Assembly: GCA_035411425.1 (NCBI GenBank)
Contig: DAONSX010000017.1
Location: 1-44,458 of the forward strand
Origin: TTA-H9 sp002071415
GTDB lineage: Bacteria > Bacteroidota > Bacteroidia > Bacteroidales > TTA-H9
DNA: 44,458 nt
Direction: 5' to 3'
A model generated the notes under the pieces. That model made no database searches. It was not told where the DNA came from and saw only the letters and a program-made list of their open reading frames with translations. The position numbers were made by a program, and so were the translations under genes. Shown piece after piece: positions 33,840 to 42,618 of the stretch. How positions within the stretch are numbered: position 1 is the stretch's first letter; every line of letters begins with the position of its first letter.

Positions 33840-34973
33840 CTATTGTGTTTGATGAATCGTTTTCATAATACTTTGCCATAACAAATTTGCCGAAAGCTCC
33901 CATGAAAAATTTTCACATCGTACGGCGCCCTTTCTGATGAGTTCTTTCCTCAATTGTTCGTTAGTAGCAAGTTGTTCCATGGCCTGAGCAATTTCATCGG
34001 GTCGATACGGATCAACAAATAAGGCAGCATCACCAGCTACTTCAGGCATCGATGTAATATTGGAAGTAATCACAGGTACATTGCATTTCATGGCCTCGAG
34101 CAAAGGAATGCCAAAACCCTCGAACAAAGACACATAAGTCAAGGCAAAGGCAGAAGCAACCACTTGCTGAAGTTTATCCACATCCAACCTTCCCGTAAAA
34201 ATAACATCTTTTTGGTATTTCATCTTTCGATGGGTTTCTTCGATGGAAGAACTACACCATTGCTTCTTCCCTACGATCAACAGATTCATTGGGTAAGATG
34301 TCCGCAGCCTGAATAAATCGAAGGCCTTCAGAAGATTAATGATATTTTTTCGCGGATGGATAGAACCCACGAAAATAAAATAGGGGTCTCCTTCGGAAAA
34401 CTCTTCTCTAATTTCTCTGATTCTTTCTGGCGGCAAAGGCTTGAATCCTTCGGCTACACCATTGTATACCACGTCGATCTTATCTCTAATGACGGAATAA
34501 TGCTGGCTGATGTCGCTGGCCGAAAATTCGGATACTGTAGCAATACGACTGGCTTTTTTTGCATAGCGTTTAAAAAAGAAACGATAGAAAACTCTATATT
34601 TCCAAGGTAAATCCTGAGGATTATGTTCAAAATTCAAATCATGAATCACTGTAAGAGATTTCACTTTAGCTGAAAGCGATAAAAAACCGTCGGGCGACAG
34701 AAATACATCGGGACGGAATTTACGAATCAGGAAAGGAATGCTTAGCTCGAACCACAAAAATATCAAAACAGGATGGCGTGTGGGAGGGGGAGCAACCACG
34801 GCTCTTACATTGGATGAGAAGACAAAATCGGGATGAAAAGGCCTGTCGAACACAAAAATAAACTCATACTCAGGATGCTCGGCAGTAATACGTTTTAGAG
34901 TTTCGAAAGCAAACCATCCAATACCATCGAGTTTATCATACAGAAGCAATCTTGTATTGACCAGAATACGCAA
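33840..34973 (-). CDS. Glycosyltransferase family 4 protein (GT-B fold)
   Basis: A protein of 377 residues starting MRILVNTRLLLYDKLDGIGW, typical of a Bacteroidota GT4 subgroup. The C-terminal nucleotide-sugar domain shows FVGSIHPRKNIINLLKAF and SLFEGFGIPLLEAM (the EX7E motif). It should add a sugar to a lipid-linked or surface glycan. The start codon is TTG at 34973: the nearby ATG at 34984 is out of frame, and MRILVNTRLLL matches the family exactly. It is divergent from the flippase of the large polysaccharide cluster. Confidence 0.88.
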   Translation of the reverse strand: MRILVNTRLLLYDKLDGIGWFAFETLKRITAEHPEYEFIFVFDRPFHPDFVFSSNVRAVVAPPPTRHPVLIFLWFELSIPFLIRKFRPDVFLSPDGFLSLSAKVKSLTVIHDLNFEHNPQDLPWKYRVFYRFFFKRYAKKASRIATVSEFSASDISQHYSVIRDKIDVVYNGVAEGFKPLPPERIREIREEFSEGDPYFIFVGSIHPRKNIINLLKAFDLFRLRTSYPMNLLIVGKKQWCSSSIEETHRKMKYQKDVIFTGRLDVDKLQQVVASAFALTYVSLFEGFGIPLLEAMKCNVPVITSNITSMPEVAGDAALFVDPYRPDEIAQAMEQLATNEQLRKELIRKGAVRCENFSWELSANLLWQSIMKTIHQTQ

Positions 34974-34989
34974 AGGATTTTCATTTTTG

Positions 34990-35020
34990 CAAAAATAGGA
35001 ATCTTAACAATTTTAGACAA
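34990..35020 (-). promoter_or_regulatory. Bacteroidetes-type promoter of the glycosyltransferase-purD gene run
   Basis: On the minus strand TTG (35020-35018), a 20-base spacer and TATTTTTG (34997-34990) fit the consensus. The TTG start codon follows 16 bases later. Confidence 0.55.
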
Positions 35021-35046
35021 TTCTGACAAGAAGAAAGGGTATTTCC

Positions 35047-35054
35047 TACTTTTG
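35047..35054 (+). promoter_or_regulatory. Candidate -7 promoter element of the polysaccharide cluster
   Basis: TACTTTTG (TAnnTTTG) lies five bases before the flippase ATG at 35060, implying an almost leaderless transcript. The -33 element is unclear. Confidence 0.5.
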
Positions 35055-35059
35055 CAGGG

Positions 35060-36550
35060 ATGCAAAAAAAATTTATTTCCAACCTGTGGCTTTTACTTTT
35101 TCTCAATCTCCTAATCAAACCTTTCTGGATATTGGGAATCGACAGAAGTGTTCAGAACCTTGTAGGTTTTGAAGAGTATGGGTTTTATACCACTATTTTA
35201 AATTTTTCCTTTCTTTTTAACATACTGCTCGATTTTGGCATAACCAATTATAATAATAGAAATATTGCCCAAAACCGACATTTACTCACCAAACACTTTT
35301 CCAATATTCTTGTATTGAGATTTCTTTTAGCGGCTCTCTACTTTGTAGTAATCATGCTCACGGGGTTGATCATTGGGTACAACAGCCGACAGATGAGTTT
35401 ATTGGCAGTCGTTGGATTCAACCAATTTCTACTTGCATTGATCCTTTACTTGCGTAGCAATATTTCAGGTTTGCTCATGTTCCGCACCGACAGCATCCTT
35501 TCGGTACTCGACAGATTTCTGATGATCGTTTTTGTGGGTTATTTATTACTCAACCAGCATTACAGGTTACATTTCCGAATAGAATGGTTCGTATATACGC
35601 AAACGTTAGCTTATTTGCTCACATGCCTCGTAGCTTTGATGATTGTTTGGAGAAAAGCAGGAAAAACCAAGCTACACTGGAATTTTCCATTCTTTGTGAT
35701 GATTATCAAGCAGAGCATTCCCTTTGCAATCCTGGCTCTTTTAATGGCTACTTACAATCGAATCGATCCCGTGTTGCTCGAAAGGCTCATTCCCGATCCC
35801 CAGGGCAACCATCAAGTAGGAATTTATGCCGCTGCCTATCGTTTGCTCGACGCTTTCAATATGGTAGCTTATCTCTTCTCAGTTTTTCTTTTGCCCACCT
35901 TTGCCACTTTAATCAAACATAAAGGAGACATTATACCGTTTATAAAATTTTCATTTTCTGCATTATTCGTCTTTTCAATCTTGTTAGCCTTTACTGCACT
36001 CTATTACTCTCCCGAATTAATGCAATTGTTGTATCCACAACATACGGACGAGAGTTTGGCAGAATTTCAAGCACGTCTGAATCAATCTTCCCTGATCTTC
36101 ACTCTTCTTATGTTTGCATTCATTTCCATATCGTCTTCTTACGTTTTTGGAACCTTACTCACAGCAAACGGAAATCTAAAACAACTGAATATAATAGCTG
36201 CCATATGCGTAGCTATAAATCTTTCTATCAATCTATTACTTATTCCTCGTATCATGGCTACGGGTTCGGCAATTGCAAGTCTCTCGGCACAAACCTTTTC
36301 TGCGATTGCTCAAGTTATTCTGGTAGTCAAAATATTCAAGATACGTGTAAATAAACGTTATCTCACCACATTGGTTGTTTTTACACTGGTTTCACTTATA
36401 GCGGGTTTTGTCGCTAAACAAATAGGGCTTTCATGGTTACATGGGATGTGCCTTTTATGGGTGATGGGCCTTATAACCGCCATGGGCTTAAATTTGATCA
36501 ATGTTAAAATGTTGATGAAGGCCATGACCGAGAAGGCAAATAATATATAA
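35060..36550 (+). CDS. Polysaccharide biosynthesis/export flippase (Wzx/MurJ-MATE-like superfamily)
   Basis: A membrane protein of 496 residues with about 14 predicted helices. The start, NLLIKPFWILGIDRSVQNLV followed by GFEEYGFYTTILNFSFLFNI, is the pattern of Bacteroidota oligosaccharide flippases. It likely moves lipid-linked repeat units to the periplasm for the polymerase encoded three genes downstream. It differs clearly from the flippase at 322-1662, so the window holds two such proteins. Confidence 0.87.
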   Translation: MQKKFISNLWLLLFLNLLIKPFWILGIDRSVQNLVGFEEYGFYTTILNFSFLFNILLDFGITNYNNRNIAQNRHLLTKHFSNILVLRFLLAALYFVVIMLTGLIIGYNSRQMSLLAVVGFNQFLLALILYLRSNISGLLMFRTDSILSVLDRFLMIVFVGYLLLNQHYRLHFRIEWFVYTQTLAYLLTCLVALMIVWRKAGKTKLHWNFPFFVMIIKQSIPFAILALLMATYNRIDPVLLERLIPDPQGNHQVGIYAAAYRLLDAFNMVAYLFSVFLLPTFATLIKHKGDIIPFIKFSFSALFVFSILLAFTALYYSPELMQLLYPQHTDESLAEFQARLNQSSLIFTLLMFAFISISSSYVFGTLLTANGNLKQLNIIAAICVAINLSINLLLIPRIMATGSAIASLSAQTFSAIAQVILVVKIFKIRVNKRYLTTLVVFTLVSLIAGFVAKQIGLSWLHGMCLLWVMGLITAMGLNLINVKMLMKAMTEKANNI

Positions 36551-36586
36551 GCATCAATTCTTTATCGATTTATATTCTTTTTTTCT

Positions 36587-36594
36587 TAATTTTG
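36587..36594 (+). promoter_or_regulatory. Candidate internal -7 promoter element before the first Wzz-like gene
   Basis: TAATTTTG (TAnnTTTG) is 35 bases before the ATG at 36630, in a T-rich stretch after the flippase gene. Confidence 0.4.
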
Positions 36595-36629
36595 ACCCCT
36601 CATTTAACATTGCCTAGTTAAGGCCATAT

Positions 36630-37688
36630 ATGACAGATGATACAACAAAAGTGACAAAAGACTACAGTTCGGAAAAGTTATTTCTATTCCTTTCGATATG
36701 GGGGAAACCATTGCTAATTGTAACAATTATTGCATTCTTTGCTTCACTCATATTTTCTTCCTCATATTTTATCAAGCCAAAGTATAAGTCGACCCTGATC
36801 ATGTATCCTGTTTCGACGAGCAGTATTTCGAAGGCATTGTTATCCAACACTTATGGAATTCAACAGGATGTACTCGAATTCGGTGCCGAAGAACAAGCCG
36901 AACAAATGTTGCAGATACTCAACTCGAATCTCATTAGAGACAGAATCATTGCAAAATATGATTTAGCCAACCATTATGGAATAAAGCCCCGCGAAAAATA
37001 CAGGCTCACCAAGCTTTATAAAGAATATGAAAACAACATTACTTTTCGCCGCACTGAAAATATGGCCATAAAGGTTTCCGTTCTCGATCATGACCCTCAG
37101 ACAGCAGCTGATATAGCCAATGATATTGCAGCCTTGTTCGACAGTACAAAAACCGCCATGCAACGCGAAAGAGCCCTGAAGGCTTTTCATATTGTAGAAG
37201 GAGAATATCTTAAAAAGCAAGCCGAAATTCAGCAAATGGAAGATTCGCTGGTTAAACTCAGAGAATTAGGAGTGTTCGACTATGAAACCCAAACCGAAAT
37301 GATCAATCAGCAATTAGCTGTGGAGATTGCCAGAGGAAATACTCGCGGGATTCAAGCCCTACAAGCCCAGCTTGATGTCCTTGCACGTTATGGGGGAGCT
37401 TATGTATCGATACGAAATCAGCTCGAATTCGAAAAAAAACAATTGAGTGACCTCAAGGCCAAATACGAAGAAGCCCGTGTAGATGCCTTCGAATTCCTGC
37501 CACAAAAATTCGTGGTTACTACAGCTTACAAGGCCGAAAAAAAATCCTATCCCATCCGATGGCTCATCGTTACACTTACTGTTATTTCATCCTTATTCCT
37601 GGCGACAATCATCATCATCGTCCTTGAAAACTACTCCTCTTTGAAAGCTAAAAAAAAAATTTCAAACCCAATAATACTTTCCCCCTAA
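36630..37688 (+). CDS. Wzz-like polysaccharide chain-length determinant (first of two)
   Basis: A protein of 352 residues with one membrane helix near 27-50 (LLIVTIIAFFASLIFSSSYF), a large periplasmic coiled region (about 60-300) and a second helix near 310-335, the Wzz/PCP topology. After helix 1 comes IKPKYKSTLIMYP, and EQAEQMLQILNSNLIRDRII lies near residue 90; the paralog downstream shares both. No tyrosine-kinase domain is attached. It should regulate polymer length together with the O-antigen polymerase encoded nearby. Confidence 0.8.
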   Translation: MTDDTTKVTKDYSSEKLFLFLSIWGKPLLIVTIIAFFASLIFSSSYFIKPKYKSTLIMYPVSTSSISKALLSNTYGIQQDVLEFGAEEQAEQMLQILNSNLIRDRIIAKYDLANHYGIKPREKYRLTKLYKEYENNITFRRTENMAIKVSVLDHDPQTAADIANDIAALFDSTKTAMQRERALKAFHIVEGEYLKKQAEIQQMEDSLVKLRELGVFDYETQTEMINQQLAVEIARGNTRGIQALQAQLDVLARYGGAYVSIRNQLEFEKKQLSDLKAKYEEARVDAFEFLPQKFVVTTAYKAEKKSYPIRWLIVTLTVISSLFLATIIIIVLENYSSLKAKKKISNPIILSP

Positions 37689-37780
37689 ATTTTGATACTT
37701 ATCTGCACAATAAATCTCATAAATTTCTCATTTTTCTTAAAAACTTCATACCTGAACCAATTACCTTTAATTTGCTGACC

Positions 37781-38740
37781 ATGGAAAATTATTTTAGGAA
37801 CCTCAAACTGATTGAAATACTGATTAAATGGAAATGGCATTTAAGTATAATAGTCGTGGCTACCATCGTGCTCTCAGTAATCTTTTCGAGTCCTTCATTC
37901 ATCAAACCCCGATACAAATCTTCAGCCGTATTGTATCCTTCCAATATCAAAGAATATTCCGATGAAAGCCTCACCGAGCAGATGTTGCAGATCATGCAAT
38001 CCACCGATATACGCGACAGCTTAATTCAAAAATTCAGTCTTATCAAACATTATAAAATCGATACCACCAAGAAATATTGGAAATCGAATCTTTATTGGAA
38101 TTACAACCACAACGTAAAAATCAACAAAACACAATACGAAGCCGTTCTTATCGAGGTGTACGATTTTGATCCCTATCAGGCCAGAGACATGGTGAATTCT
38201 ATTATCAATTTCTATAATCATAAGATTGCCAGCCTTCATAACGAAAAATTCAACGAAGTGGTGGCCATGTACGAACGCTATCTTACACGAAAATCACATG
38301 AGTTGGATTCCCTCAAAGACCTCATGCGCGACTTGGGCGTGAATTACAACCTGCTCGACTTTAGCTTTCAAACGCAGCAAGTGGTGAAGGGTTATCTGGG
38401 AACAACCGACTTCGGAGGAGGAAGAATCAATACGAACGAAGTGCAGCGTATTCGCAAAAACATGGAAGAAAAAGGTGGAGATCTTATTATGCTCCAGGAA
38501 TTGATAAGACAGGAAGCCGCCAATTATGCTTTAATTAAAAAAGATTACGATCGAGCTTACATGGATCACGACCGTCAATTTACCTATTCGAACATCATAT
38601 CAAGCCCTCAGGTACCCGATAAAAAGGCAACTCCAGTAAGATGGATCATCGTTCTCGTATCTACTTTGAGTGTTCTGCTCTTATCAGTTATAGTGATTGG
38701 CATTATTGAGAACAGCCGGCTAAAAAAAGAAAATGCCTAA
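37781..38740 (+). CDS. Wzz-like polysaccharide chain-length determinant (second of two)
   Basis: A protein of 319 residues with the same layout as its upstream neighbour: helix 1 (HLSIIVVATIVLSVIFSS), then IKPRYKSSAVLYPS, EQMLQIMQSTDIRDSLIQKF, a helical periplasmic part and a C-terminal helix (WIIVLVSTLSVLLLSVIVIG). The two are diverged tandem paralogs. The ATG at 37781 is used; the frame opens nine bases earlier at a TTG. The O-antigen ligase/polymerase gene follows after two bases, so translation is probably coupled. Confidence 0.8.
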   Translation: MENYFRNLKLIEILIKWKWHLSIIVVATIVLSVIFSSPSFIKPRYKSSAVLYPSNIKEYSDESLTEQMLQIMQSTDIRDSLIQKFSLIKHYKIDTTKKYWKSNLYWNYNHNVKINKTQYEAVLIEVYDFDPYQARDMVNSIINFYNHKIASLHNEKFNEVVAMYERYLTRKSHELDSLKDLMRDLGVNYNLLDFSFQTQQVVKGYLGTTDFGGGRINTNEVQRIRKNMEEKGGDLIMLQELIRQEAANYALIKKDYDRAYMDHDRQFTYSNIISSPQVPDKKATPVRWIIVLVSTLSVLLLSVIVIGIIENSRLKKENA

Positions 38741-38742
38741 TT

Positions 38743-40242
38743 ATGTCAGCTGCTTTTCATAAAATCAGCTCTATCGAAAAATACAAGGTGAAGTGGTTAT
38801 ACCTCATTATGGCCGCTTTCATCCTTCTGAATACTTATCTTATTTCACGCGATACCTACTGGGCTCTTGCCATTCCCATCTTAGTAGCCCTTGCTCTTTT
38901 ATTCGTTTTTGCATTCGATATCGTTATTCTTTTAGTAGCCTTCTTAACTCCTTTGTCGATTGTTTTACAAGATTTTGACCTGGGAGTTAGCATTTCTGTC
39001 CCTTCGGAGATTTTACTTATTGGTCTAATGCTTTTCTTCATCATAAAGATCATTTATGATAGCGACATTGACCGCTCGTTTTTCCGTCATCCTTTGAGCA
39101 TACTCATTATTATCCATCTGGCGTGGATGTTGATTACCTGTTTGTCGAGCGAGTTACCTTTAGTATCATTCAAATACCTTCTCTCTCAATTGTGGTTTAT
39201 TGTGCCCATGTATTTTATGGGAATTCTATACTTTAAGAACGAGAAGAATATTCGAAGATTCATTCGAGTATATATCGCTTCTTTATTGATTGTGATAGTT
39301 TATACGACCATTCGCCATGCCAAGGTGGGTTTCGACGAAGAAATAGGGCACTGGGTGATGTATCCTTTTTACAATGACCATACGGCCTATGGAGCCATTA
39401 CTGCTTTACTAATCCCTGTAAGTTTTTCCCTCTCACTCGATAAGAGCCATGGCCGCTTCTGGCAATGGTTTGCCATTATCTCCACCATCATGCTTTCAAT
39501 TGGATTGTACCTTTCGTTTAGCCGCGCTGCATGGATTGGACTTTTAGGCGGAGTTATCGTTTTTATTCTGGTTCTTTTAAAAATTCCGTTCAAATGGATT
39601 TTAACCACACTCATCCTCGTGATCGGGCTCTTCTTCGCCTTTCAGCAGCAAATCATCGATCGCCTCGAAAAGAACAAACAAGATTCTTCGGCCAATTTTG
39701 TAGAACACGTTAAATCCATAGCCAATATCCGAACCGATGCATCCAATCTCGAACGTATCAATCGTTGGCAAGCTGCACTTCGTTTGTACAAGGAAAGGCC
39801 AATCGTTGGATGGGGTCCGGGAACTTATCAGTTTATTTATGCTCCTTATCAACTTTCTAAAGAAAAAACCATCATTTCGACCAATGCTGGCGATAAAGGC
39901 AATGCCCACAGCGAATATATCGGGCCACTTGCTGAAAGAGGACTCTTAGGTACAATTCTCATTGTTCTTATATTTTCTTTTTCTATCTACTATGGTTTCA
40001 GAGTTTACTACAAAGCTAGCTCACGACATCACCGACAACTGGCTATCGGCATCATCATCGGCTTGATTACTTATTATATTCATGGCTTCATGAATAATTT
40101 CCTCGATACTGATAAACTGAGCGTGCCATTCTGGGCCTTCTATGCTATGATCGTTTCACTCGATATGTATTATACCAATAAAAAAAATTCCCCTCGATCG
40201 GATATCTCGACCCCTCCTTTGGAAAAACCTACCGATTCTTAA
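38743..40242 (+). CDS. O-antigen ligase/polymerase family protein (Wzy/WaaL-like)
   Basis: A membrane protein of 499 residues with about 12 helices. The conserved periplasmic loop starts near residue 325 (NLERINRWQAALRLYKERPI, then VGWGPGTYQFIYAPYQ) and includes NAHSEYIGPLAERGLLG, the Wzy_C motif with its characteristic histidine. It either polymerises repeat units or ligates chains to a lipid acceptor; context with flippase and Wzz proteins favours polymerisation, but ligation cannot be excluded. Confidence 0.87.
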   Translation: MSAAFHKISSIEKYKVKWLYLIMAAFILLNTYLISRDTYWALAIPILVALALLFVFAFDIVILLVAFLTPLSIVLQDFDLGVSISVPSEILLIGLMLFFIIKIIYDSDIDRSFFRHPLSILIIIHLAWMLITCLSSELPLVSFKYLLSQLWFIVPMYFMGILYFKNEKNIRRFIRVYIASLLIVIVYTTIRHAKVGFDEEIGHWVMYPFYNDHTAYGAITALLIPVSFSLSLDKSHGRFWQWFAIISTIMLSIGLYLSFSRAAWIGLLGGVIVFILVLLKIPFKWILTTLILVIGLFFAFQQQIIDRLEKNKQDSSANFVEHVKSIANIRTDASNLERINRWQAALRLYKERPIVGWGPGTYQFIYAPYQLSKEKTIISTNAGDKGNAHSEYIGPLAERGLLGTILIVLIFSFSIYYGFRVYYKASSRHHRQLAIGIIIGLITYYIHGFMNNFLDTDKLSVPFWAFYAMIVSLDMYYTNKKNSPRSDISTPPLEKPTDS

Positions 40243-40264
40243 GAATTATCTCTCTGTAAACCTT

Positions 40265-40771
40265 ATGCCCGTAAAAAAAACCATCCTTTTGTTTTTGATC
40301 GCCCTCGTATCCTCAAGCTGCAGAATGAGTTATTCATTTACAGGAGCCTCTATCCCTATCGAAGCAAAAACTATCAGTATCGATTATTTCCCTAATCAGG
40401 CTTCACTGGTTGTGCCCTCACTCAGTCAAACATTGACCGAAGCTCTGAGAAACCGCTTCATTACTCAAACTCCCCTACAACTCATACGACGAAACGGCGA
40501 TTTAAATATAGAAGGTAGCATCATCAGTTATATCACTCAACCCGTTGCCATACAAGGTACCGAACAAGCCGCCCTTAATCGCCTGACCATCAGCGTGAGA
40601 GTTAAATTCACCAATAAATTCGATGAAAAACAAAACTTCGAACAAACATTTACCCGTTTCGAAGATTATCCTTTTACGGCTAACCTGAATGCAGTCCAGG
40701 ATAACCTGATTCAACTCATTGTCGAAGCTCTGGTTGACGATATTTTCAATAAAGCAGTGGTTAACTGGTAA
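40265..40771 (+). CDS. lptE: LptE family LPS-assembly lipoprotein
   Basis: A protein of 168 residues with a signal peptide ending in a lipobox-like VSSSC (C19). The mature part has the Bacteroidota LptE pattern: YSFTGASIPIEAKTISIDYF near the start, LNIEGSIISYITQPVAI in the middle and LIVEALVDDIFNKAVVNW at the end. LptE plugs the LptD outer-membrane barrel that inserts lipopolysaccharide. In Bacteroidota the gene commonly sits before a TPR-like protein and secG, as here. Confidence 0.85.
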   Translation: MPVKKTILLFLIALVSSSCRMSYSFTGASIPIEAKTISIDYFPNQASLVVPSLSQTLTEALRNRFITQTPLQLIRRNGDLNIEGSIISYITQPVAIQGTEQAALNRLTISVRVKFTNKFDEKQNFEQTFTRFEDYPFTANLNAVQDNLIQLIVEALVDDIFNKAVVNW

Positions 40772-40776
40772 ATTCG

Positions 40777-41697
40777 ATGACCCGGACAGAATTTATAGAA
40801 TTTTTACGTAACCCCGAAAAAATCAGTTTATCCAGCATCCATGAGCTATCGGAATTAACCATTCTTTATCCTTATTGCCAAACCGCTCAAATGCTGCTTA
40901 TTGCTTCTCTGAAAGCAAAAAACGATATCCGCTATTTCGACCGTTTAAAAGTTTCGGCCGCTTATGCCGGCGACCGTTCAGTATTGAGAAAACTTATAAG
41001 TATTATCGAGACTTTCATACCCCTTACTTGCGAAACTAAATCAAGCGAAAACCAACCCGCCAAAACATTCTCGGAAAACATAAACCCCAACCTGCCATTC
41101 ATACCTCTTCGACCTATCGAAACTTTCGTCCCATATGATGCTGCTATAGATAAAAAACAAGCCCTTTTGGCAAGTATCGAACGCAAACTCGAACAAATCA
41201 GACAGTCCAAAATACAGGCCGACAAACTCGCCCGCGAAGCATTAACTTATGATGAAAAATTTCACTCATCATCCTCTGGCTCACCCTCCCATACTTCTGC
41301 AATTTCAGAAATAACATCAAATTCTTCTGAAGAATTAGTTAATGAACCTCTTGAGAACAATTCTCTCTCATCTAATTTAGAAACTTCCAGTAGGGAAGAA
41401 AATTGGACAGCACCAACTATAAACGAAGGATTGCAATCGAAGATGGATCTCATCGATCGTTTTATACGTGATGAACCTCGTATTGAACGAAAACGAACCA
41501 GTTTTTTTAATCCCGACGATCTCTCTGAAAAAAGCAACACATTTACTGAGGATATCGTTAGTGAAACACTTGCAAAAATTTATGCGCAACAAGGGAAAAA
41601 AGAAAAAGCCATTGAAATTTATAAAAAGCTGAGCTTGTTAAATCCCGAAAAAAGTGCTTATTTTGCAGGCCAAATTCAAAACCTCGAAAAAGAATAA
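40777..41697 (+). CDS. Hypothetical protein with a C-terminal TPR, between lptE and secG
   Basis: A protein of 306 residues with no signal peptide. Residues 1-80 are helical and conserved-looking (MTRTEFIEFLRNPEKISLSS, ELTILYPYCQTAQMLLIASL). The middle (about 90-235) is low-complexity, rich in Ser, Glu and Asn. The end is one TPR-like pair (IYAQQGKKEKAIEIYKKLSL). It lies five bases after lptE and three before secG, an order conserved in Bacteroidota in my experience. Function unknown; a scaffold role near the Sec or Lpt machinery is only a guess. Confidence 0.75.
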   Translation: MTRTEFIEFLRNPEKISLSSIHELSELTILYPYCQTAQMLLIASLKAKNDIRYFDRLKVSAAYAGDRSVLRKLISIIETFIPLTCETKSSENQPAKTFSENINPNLPFIPLRPIETFVPYDAAIDKKQALLASIERKLEQIRQSKIQADKLAREALTYDEKFHSSSSGSPSHTSAISEITSNSSEELVNEPLENNSLSSNLETSSREENWTAPTINEGLQSKMDLIDRFIRDEPRIERKRTSFFNPDDLSEKSNTFTEDIVSETLAKIYAQQGKKEKAIEIYKKLSLLNPEKSAYFAGQIQNLEKE

Positions 41698-41700
41698 GCT

Positions 41701-42069
41701 ATGAGTACATATATATTTGTTGCAGTTCTTATATTGATAGTCTGCCTCCTGTTGACGCTGGTTGTTTTGGTTCAAAATAGCAAGGGAGGTGGATTGGCCT
41801 CCAATTTTGCAGGTTCCAATCAATTCTTAGGTGTACGTCGAACAACCGATTTTCTCGAGAAAAGCACATGGACTCTTGCAATTGCATTACTCGTGCTTAG
41901 TTTATTCTCTGTTGCAGTAATTCCCAGAAATGTCCAGAATAAAACCACCAAAAGCACTGCTGCTGAAGCCTTAAAAGCCCAGCAGGAAGCTGCCAAGAAA
42001 CAAATCGACTATCGACCTGCTCCCGGAATGGAAAATTTCAATCAACCCGTGCAACCTGACGAACAGTAA
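41701..42069 (+). CDS. secG: Preprotein translocase subunit SecG
   Basis: A protein of 122 residues with two membrane helices (about 4-24 and 56-80) separated by the diagnostic loop VVLVQNSKGGGLASNFAGSN. The C-terminal tail of about 40 residues is polar. SecG joins SecYE and assists protein export. It ends the run that starts at the flippase; a strong terminator follows. Confidence 0.92.
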   Translation: MSTYIFVAVLILIVCLLLTLVVLVQNSKGGGLASNFAGSNQFLGVRRTTDFLEKSTWTLAIALLVLSLFSVAVIPRNVQNKTTKSTAAEALKAQQEAAKKQIDYRPAPGMENFNQPVQPDEQ

Positions 42070-42090
42070 CAATGATAGAATAGATACGTG

Positions 42091-42132
42091 AAAAAGTGTC
42101 AGACTGTCATTTTTTTTCTGACACTTTTTTTT
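42091..42132 (+). terminator. Rho-independent terminator after secG
   Basis: AAAAAGTGTCAG (42091-42102) pairs with CTGACACTTTTT (42118-42129), a 12-bp stem, followed by further Ts. It separates the polysaccharide/lptE/secG run from groESL. Confidence 0.9.
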
Positions 42133-42284
42133 ATTTCAGGGATATACGCAAAGCACTAAAACACAGTCTATCGAGAAAATTTCAGTTTGTCGAATTCAGA
42201 TGATATCTAATAAATCCGTGCTAATTCCCCTCTGGCATAATATTTGACTTTGCCGCCACAGGAAATTTTAAAACATCAAGTATT

Positions 42285-42563
42285 ATGGCAAATATCACTT
42301 TAAAACCTTTAGCTGACAGAGTGCTGGTAGAACCAGCAGAAGCTGAACAAAAGACAGCGGGTGGAATTATTATCCCCGATACTGCCAAGGAAAAACCGCA
42401 AAAAGGAACTGTAATTGCCGTTGGTAATGGCAAAAAAGACGAACCTCTTACCGTAAAAGTAGGAGATGTAGTTTTATATGGCAAGTACGCAGGTACTGAG
42501 ATCAATATCGATGGAAAGGATTATCTGATTATGCGCGAATCGGATATTCTGGCAATTCTGTGA
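42285..42563 (+). CDS. groES: Co-chaperonin GroES
   Basis: A protein of 92 residues with the full GroES pattern: LKPLADRVLVEPAEAEQKTA, the mobile loop TAGGIIIPDTAKEKPQKG, and VGDVVLYGKYAGTEINIDGK. It caps the GroEL ring. The region before it shows only imperfect promoter-like words (TAATATTTG, TGACTTTG near 42238-42256) and no CIRCE repeat. Confidence 0.97.
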   Translation: MANITLKPLADRVLVEPAEAEQKTAGGIIIPDTAKEKPQKGTVIAVGNGKKDEPLTVKVGDVVLYGKYAGTEINIDGKDYLIMRESDILAIL

Positions 42564-42618
42564 TGAAAACTCATAACAATACAATTCAACACATTAAATC
42601 ATTAAATTCATTTAGAAT

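Noticed and set aside
42133..42284. A CIRCE (HrcA) operator upstream of groES
   Set aside because: No TTAGCACTC/GAGTGCTAA repeat is present in this region.
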